Source of the DNA: CAZJNX01 sp964547415
GTDB lineage: Bacteria; Pseudomonadota; Alphaproteobacteria; Rhizobiales; Amorphaceae
Length of the DNA: 10,210 bases
Assembly: GCA_964547415.1 (NCBI GenBank)
Contig: CAZJNX010000178.1
Coordinates: 1 to 10,210, forward strand
Direction of reading: 5' to 3'
Position 1 is the first letter of the stretch, and every line of letters starts with the position of its first letter. Below, in pieces: positions 6,240-10,210 of the stretch. The position numbers were made by a program, and so were the translations under genes. The notes under the pieces are model-generated. The model was not told where the DNA came from, made no database searches, and saw only the letters and a list, made by a program, of their open reading frames with translations.

Positions 6240-8710
6240 GCCCGTCGTACCGGGCGAGCCCGAAGTCGCCCCCCGGGTCCGGCCGGGGCGTCCGCGCAGG
6301 GGGGCCGGGCGGATCGGGCGCCAGGGGAACCGGCTCCGCCCGGTGGGCCGGACGCCTCGCGACGTGCAACGCCATCGCCGCGTCGCTTCTCCTTCTCGCC
6401 CAGGCAACGGCGTCGGCCGAACCGGAGGCGGCCATCGACGGGGACGTCGTGCGCGCCGAGACGCGCGGCATCATCGCCCGCTGGCTCCTCGGCGCCTTTC
6501 CCTCCGAGGCTCCCGCCGCCCCGCGCGGGCAACCGCTCGCCAGCCCGTCCGAGCCCGCGCTCCCCGCCTTCCCGATCGCCCCCGACGTGCCGGTGCCCGC
6601 CGTGTCGGGGCAGGTTCCGGAAGACCACGACGTGGAAGCGACCGGCGCGGCGACATCGGCCCGGACCGTGCGGCCGCCTGCGCGCGCCGCCACCGTACCG
6701 TTCCCACGGCCACGCCCCGCCGCTGCCCGCACCGCCACCGCCACGGGCGCGGACCGCCCGAGCGCGCCCGCGACCGCCGGCCGCCCCGGTTCGCCGGCGG
6801 CGACACCGGCGAGCGCGACGACGGTGGCGCCGGCCTCCGATGCGCCCGGGGCCGTGGCGGTCCTGCCGCGCGCGCGGCCCGCTCCAGCGCCTCCCCCCGA
6901 GGCGGAACCATCCGGGCGGGAGTCCGTGGCGGCGGGGCCTGCCACGCCGGAGAATACGGTCGAGGGCGACCCGCCGCCGGACGGGCGGACGCCGCGGATC
7001 GCCGCGGGCGAAGCCGGGGGCGCCGGTGCGGGCGGGATCCCGCCCTCGACCGCGCTTCCGCCCGCCGGAAGCAGGCCCGGGCGACCGCCGGATCCGCCAC
7101 CGCAGCGATCCGCCGGGCCGCCCCACCTCGAGGACGAAACCGACCCACCGGCCGTCGATCTGGTCCTCGGCGATGCCGCGGCGGCGCGCGAGCCCGCACG
7201 GGAGCGGGCGCTCGCGATCCTCGGCCTCGTGCGGAGCGCGGACCTGCGGCCCTCCGTGCCGGGGGACGCCGCGGTCTCCGCGCCGGCCTCCCCCGCCGTC
7301 GACGGGACGGCGCTCCGCGACCCGGTCCCGATCCTCTTTGCGGCCGGTCCGGGAGGGGAGAGCGGTGCGGAAGATCCGCTCACGCCCCCCATCGCTCCCG
7401 ATCTGCCCGAGGGTGCCCTCCTGGCCGATCCGGACGGGCCCGTCCAAGTCGTGCGCACGCTGCGCGGCCTGCAGGACGACATCGCACGCGGGGCCGCCAA
7501 CGCGCTCGCCGCCCAGGACGTGCTTCTCGCTCGGATCGACGCGGTCTTCGCCGCGGCCCCTCCCGAGACCTGGCGCGCGCCGCGCAATGCCCGGGCGCTC
7601 GCAGTGTGGGCCCTTTCCGGCGGCAATCCCGTGACCCTGCGCCGGATCCTCGGCGAGGCGCCGATCCGTGCCGAGGACGCACCGGTCCTCCTCGGAGCGC
7701 TGGCCTTCCTCGAGGGCCGCGAAGCGGACGCGCGGCGACACTTCGAGAATGTCGAGGCCGGGCGCCTCGCGCCGACCCTCGCTGGTCCCGTGGCCCTCGC
7801 CAAGGCGGCCCTTGCGGTCGGCGATGACCCGCGAACGGCCGAGCGTCTCCTCGACGTGGCCCGCCTGTCGGCGCCGGGAACGCTCGTCGACGAGGCCGCC
7901 TTGCGCCGCGCCATCTTGATCGCGGCCGATGCCGGGGAACTCGACCGGTTCGAACGGCTGGTCGGGCAGTACCTGCGGCGATTCCGCCATTCCGTCTACG
8001 CCGGCAACTTCCGCCGTCGCTTCGTCTCCGCCCTCACCCGCATGCCCTATGCGCGCGACCCCGCGTCCTTCGACCGGCTGGAGCGACTCATGGGGTTCCT
8101 CGACGCGGGGGCACGGCGGGAGCTGCATCTCGCCATCGCCCGCGCGGCGATCGAGAGCGGGCGGACGGATGTGGCGGAGCGTGCGGCAAGCGAGGCTCTC
8201 GTGGACGCACCGGCCGGTGGGCTCGATCGCCTGAGGGGTGAACTCTACCTGGCGGCCGCGCTGACCGTCGATCTGCGCAGGCTCTCGCAGGCGGCCGGGA
8301 TGCTCGCGGCCATCGATCCGGAGAGGCTGCCGGCCCCCGACCGGGCCTTGCACCGGGCGGCCCTCTCGGTCGTCGATCGTGTCGGCGCCATGCCCGAGGT
8401 TCTCTCCGACGCGGGCGCCACGCCCACCGCGGGGACCGCCGCGTCCGAAAGCGGGACAAGCCCGACGCCAGCCCCTGACGCTAGTGGTGGGGCGGGCGGC
8501 AGGGATGCTCCCACGCTGCCCGTCGCGGAGGCCCCACGGTCCGCCGGTCGGCCGCCCGCGACCGTGGACGGGGCGAGCGGCCAGCGGGCCGATGGCGCCG
8601 CATCCCCTTCCGAGGATGCTGGCGAGGCGCAGGCGGATCCCGCCTCGCCGGTGATCGACAGGGCGCGGTCCGTGCTGCGCTCCGTGGACGAGATGCTTTC
8701 GCGGCCCTGA
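6236..8710 (+). CDS. motC: Periplasmic motility protein MotC (824 aa, enlarged)
   Basis: MotC is a periplasmic protein needed for flagellar rotation in rhizobia and thought to act through MotB. The GTG start overlaps the motB stop as GTGA, and no other in-frame start lies before the signal sequence. A 40-residue Gly/Arg-rich N-terminus precedes a hydrophobic stretch (about 43-58, NAIAASLLLLAQATASA), consistent with export and cleavage near residue 61. The recognisable MotC region, helical and repeat-like, spans about 400-720: VVRTLRGLQDDIARG, WALSGGNPVTLRRIL, APGTLVDEAALRRAI, QYLRRFRHSVYAGNFRRRF and AIARAAIESGRTDVAERAAS. Family members I know are roughly 430 residues. The excess is mainly a Pro/Ala/Arg-rich, presumably disordered stretch at about 80-390, plus a 100-residue tail. 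The identification is firm for the C-terminal half. The function of the added segment is unknown. Confidence 0.88.
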   Translation: MSPSYRASPKSPPGSGRGVRAGGPGGSGARGTGSARWAGRLATCNAIAASLLLLAQATASAEPEAAIDGDVVRAETRGIIARWLLGAFPSEAPAAPRGQPLASPSEPALPAFPIAPDVPVPAVSGQVPEDHDVEATGAATSARTVRPPARAATVPFPRPRPAAARTATATGADRPSAPATAGRPGSPAATPASATTVAPASDAPGAVAVLPRARPAPAPPPEAEPSGRESVAAGPATPENTVEGDPPPDGRTPRIAAGEAGGAGAGGIPPSTALPPAGSRPGRPPDPPPQRSAGPPHLEDETDPPAVDLVLGDAAAAREPARERALAILGLVRSADLRPSVPGDAAVSAPASPAVDGTALRDPVPILFAAGPGGESGAEDPLTPPIAPDLPEGALLADPDGPVQVVRTLRGLQDDIARGAANALAAQDVLLARIDAVFAAAPPETWRAPRNARALAVWALSGGNPVTLRRILGEAPIRAEDAPVLLGALAFLEGREADARRHFENVEAGRLAPTLAGPVALAKAALAVGDDPRTAERLLDVARLSAPGTLVDEAALRRAILIAADAGELDRFERLVGQYLRRFRHSVYAGNFRRRFVSALTRMPYARDPASFDRLERLMGFLDAGARRELHLAIARAAIESGRTDVAERAASEALVDAPAGGLDRLRGELYLAAALTVDLRRLSQAAGMLAAIDPERLPAPDRALHRAALSVVDRVGAMPEVLSDAGATPTAGTAASESGTSPTPAPDASGGAGGRDAPTLPVAEAPRSAGRPPATVDGASGQRADGAASPSEDAGEAQADPASPVIDRARSVLRSVDEMLSRP

Positions 8711-8814
8711 CCCTTTTTTCCGGGCGGCGGGCGGAAGAGGCCCCTGCGCGGCCCTGGCCGGTTTCCACCGGACGCGGCAGGCGCAGGACGATGAGCCCAG
8801 GATGGCGACGTCAG

Positions 8815-10210
8815 ATGAACTTCATCGATCTTGATCCAGGGGCGTCCGGCAACGGTGCGATCGGCCGCCGCAACGGCTTTGGACGTGCCGAGCCTGCCGT
8901 CTCCGCTGCCACCTTCGGTCAGCTGATGGAACGTGCGGTCCAGTCCCGCTCCGCACCGCACGGCGAGCGGCAGGAGGCACAGGCGCCGGGCAAGGCATCG
9001 CCCTCCACCGCGGCGGAGGGTCGGGCGACGGTGCCTGCTGCGGCTGGCGAGGATGACCGGCCGCTGGCGATGGACCGCGACGGAGGCGATCGAGGGGGCT
9101 TTGCGGACGACGACGCGCCGTCCGTTCCGGGCCTGGCGCAACGGCGGCATGGTCGGGCGGACGCCGGTTCGGAGCCGCGTTCCGGGCTTGCGGCCCGATC
9201 GCCGACCGATCCGGGTCAGCCTCGACTGCGATCCGACCCCGTCGACGGCCCGCGCCCGGCTGCGGCCGCCATGCCGCAGACGGTTCCGTCGCGATACGAA
9301 GGGATCGCGACCACGACGGAGGGGCGATCGCACCAGCCATGGTCGCCCCGAACCGCCCGGCACCCGGACCAGCCGTCCGAGACGCCGGGTGCGCCGGCCC
9401 GGCGAGATGCCTTCGCGGGCATCCAGTCTCGCCCGGCGACGTCGCGGTTCGCCCGGTCTCCGACCGAAGACGGGGCCGATGGTCCGGCCGCCGCCCCTCT
9501 CCAGCTGTCGACCCGTGGCCATGAGGCGTCGTCGATGGGCGGTGCCTTGCCGATCCCCGCGGTCCGACCGGACGCGATCGACCGGCTCGTGCCGCCGGGT
9601 CCATCGGCCACCGCCATGGCCGGACCCCGCGACCTGCCGTCGGGACGCCCCTTGATGGGCACGCCGTCGGAGGCATCGCGGGGATTTGCGGCAATGGAGC
9701 CCGACGCCCCCCTCGTGGTCGGCCGGGAGCACCGTGGGCGGGAGGCCCATCCGGGCGCCCGGCCGACGACGGCGGGCGCCCGCCCGGAGTCGAGGCCGGC
9801 CCGCATCGCGGCCGACGGCCCCGTCCCCGGCGATGCGCGCCAGCGCTCGGCAAGCGCGAGCGGCGGCCAAGGTGCCGCCGGGGCGCCGGTCGCCGTATCT
9901 TCGGAAGGGATCGGACCGAAGGGCACCGCTTCGATCGTGCGCCCCAACCTGCCGCCGGCTCCCCCGTCGCCTTGGAACGGCGACAGCGCGCGCGGGCACG
10001 CCGATCCCGCGAACGCCCACCGACTGAGCAGCTCCGTCCTTGCAATGCGCGATCGTCCTGGCGCGATCACGTCGGACGATGGGGCCGCGGTGCGCTTCGC
10101 TCCGCCTTCGTCCGCGGCTGCGGGAACCGTCGGCCCTCCCGCACGTGCGGCGGGGCCGGGTGGCGGCGCCATCATCGGGAGTGGCGCCGCAACGGTGCTC
10201 AGCGGCGATC
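8815..10210 (+). CDS. fliK: Probable hook-length control protein FliK/MotD, 5' part
   Basis: A + strand frame runs without a stop from before 8791 to the window edge. The start is probably ATG 8815 (MNFIDLDPGASGNG), with AGGA at 8799-8802 somewhat far upstream. ATG 8791 in the same frame would add eight residues, but its AGGA is only two bases away. The visible 465 residues are low-complexity, rich in Ala, Pro, Gly, Arg and Asp, with no membrane segment or cysteine, as in the ruler part of FliK. FliK is secreted during hook assembly and switches export from hook to filament subunits through its C-terminal domain, which lies outside the window. In rhizobia motB and motC are followed by motD, later shown to be fliK, so gene order is the main argument. 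The gap after motC is 104 bases. Third-position bias looks looser than in fliF or motB. A different secreted low-complexity protein cannot be excluded. Confidence 0.55.
   Translation, partial: MNFIDLDPGASGNGAIGRRNGFGRAEPAVSAATFGQLMERAVQSRSAPHGERQEAQAPGKASPSTAAEGRATVPAAAGEDDRPLAMDRDGGDRGGFADDDAPSVPGLAQRRHGRADAGSEPRSGLAARSPTDPGQPRLRSDPVDGPRPAAAAMPQTVPSRYEGIATTTEGRSHQPWSPRTARHPDQPSETPGAPARRDAFAGIQSRPATSRFARSPTEDGADGPAAAPLQLSTRGHEASSMGGALPIPAVRPDAIDRLVPPGPSATAMAGPRDLPSGRPLMGTPSEASRGFAAMEPDAPLVVGREHRGREAHPGARPTTAGARPESRPARIAADGPVPGDARQRSASASGGQGAAGAPVAVSSEGIGPKGTASIVRPNLPPAPPSPWNGDSARGHADPANAHRLSSSVLAMRDRPGAITSDDGAAVRFAPPSSAAAGTVGPPARAAGPGGGAIIGSGAATVLSGD

Noticed and set aside
6148..8353. Two long - strand open frames opposite motC (588 and 728 codons)
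   Set aside because: The + strand frame encodes a recognisable MotC with a signal sequence and coupled start. The antisense products show no known motif.
8713..8722. T-run after motC as an intrinsic terminator
   Set aside because: Six T residues follow the stop codon, but I found no good GC stem immediately before them, and the next flagellar gene begins only 104 bases on.
8245..10045. - strand open frames of 591 and 407 codons opposite the fliK-like gene
   Set aside because: Both are Arg-rich and without motifs. The + frame is open to the window end and fits the motB-motC-fliK order, although its own identity is only moderately certain.

Overview
This window is very GC-rich DNA (by eye about 70% G+C or more) carrying part of a flagellar and motor gene cluster on the + strand. 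A gene for MotC, a periplasmic motor protein typical of rhizobia and their relatives, directly follows motB. This points to an alphaproteobacterium of the order Hyphomicrobiales (Rhizobiales). The strongly G/C-biased third codon position leaves long open frames on all six strands, most of them meaningless.

Layout. Positions 1-459 hold a decayed fragment of an IS3-family insertion sequence on the - strand: orfA with a one-base frameshift, and the shifted, interrupted beginning of orfB. Positions 460-1075 contain no gene I can recognise but hold strong dyad symmetries, notably 883-911 and 1025-1038. A run of + strand genes follows: a divergent flagellin-like protein (1076-2074), a 220-base spacer with two strong stem-loops, fliF (2295-3929), a FliH-like gene (3935-4969), motB (4962-6239), motC (6236-8710), and the 5' part of a low-complexity gene that is probably fliK/motD (from about 8815, running off the window).

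How the genes fit together. FliF forms the membrane MS ring. The FliH-like protein would serve the export apparatus at the base of the flagellum. MotB anchors the stator to peptidoglycan and carries the proton-pathway aspartate. MotC is a periplasmic partner of MotB. The last gene sits where rhizobia have motD, now known as the hook-length regulator fliK. From fliF to motC the genes are 5 bases apart or overlap (8 bases for FliH-like/motB, 4 for motB/motC), so they are almost certainly one translationally coupled operon. The motB ribosome binding site lies in the last copy of a triplicated 18-base repeat inside the end of the FliH-like gene.

I do not see a wholly new system. The points most worth attention are the degenerate flagellin-like gene in front of fliF, the triplicated repeat that is both protein tail and ribosome binding site, the greatly enlarged MotC, and the palindromes upstream of the flagellin-like gene.
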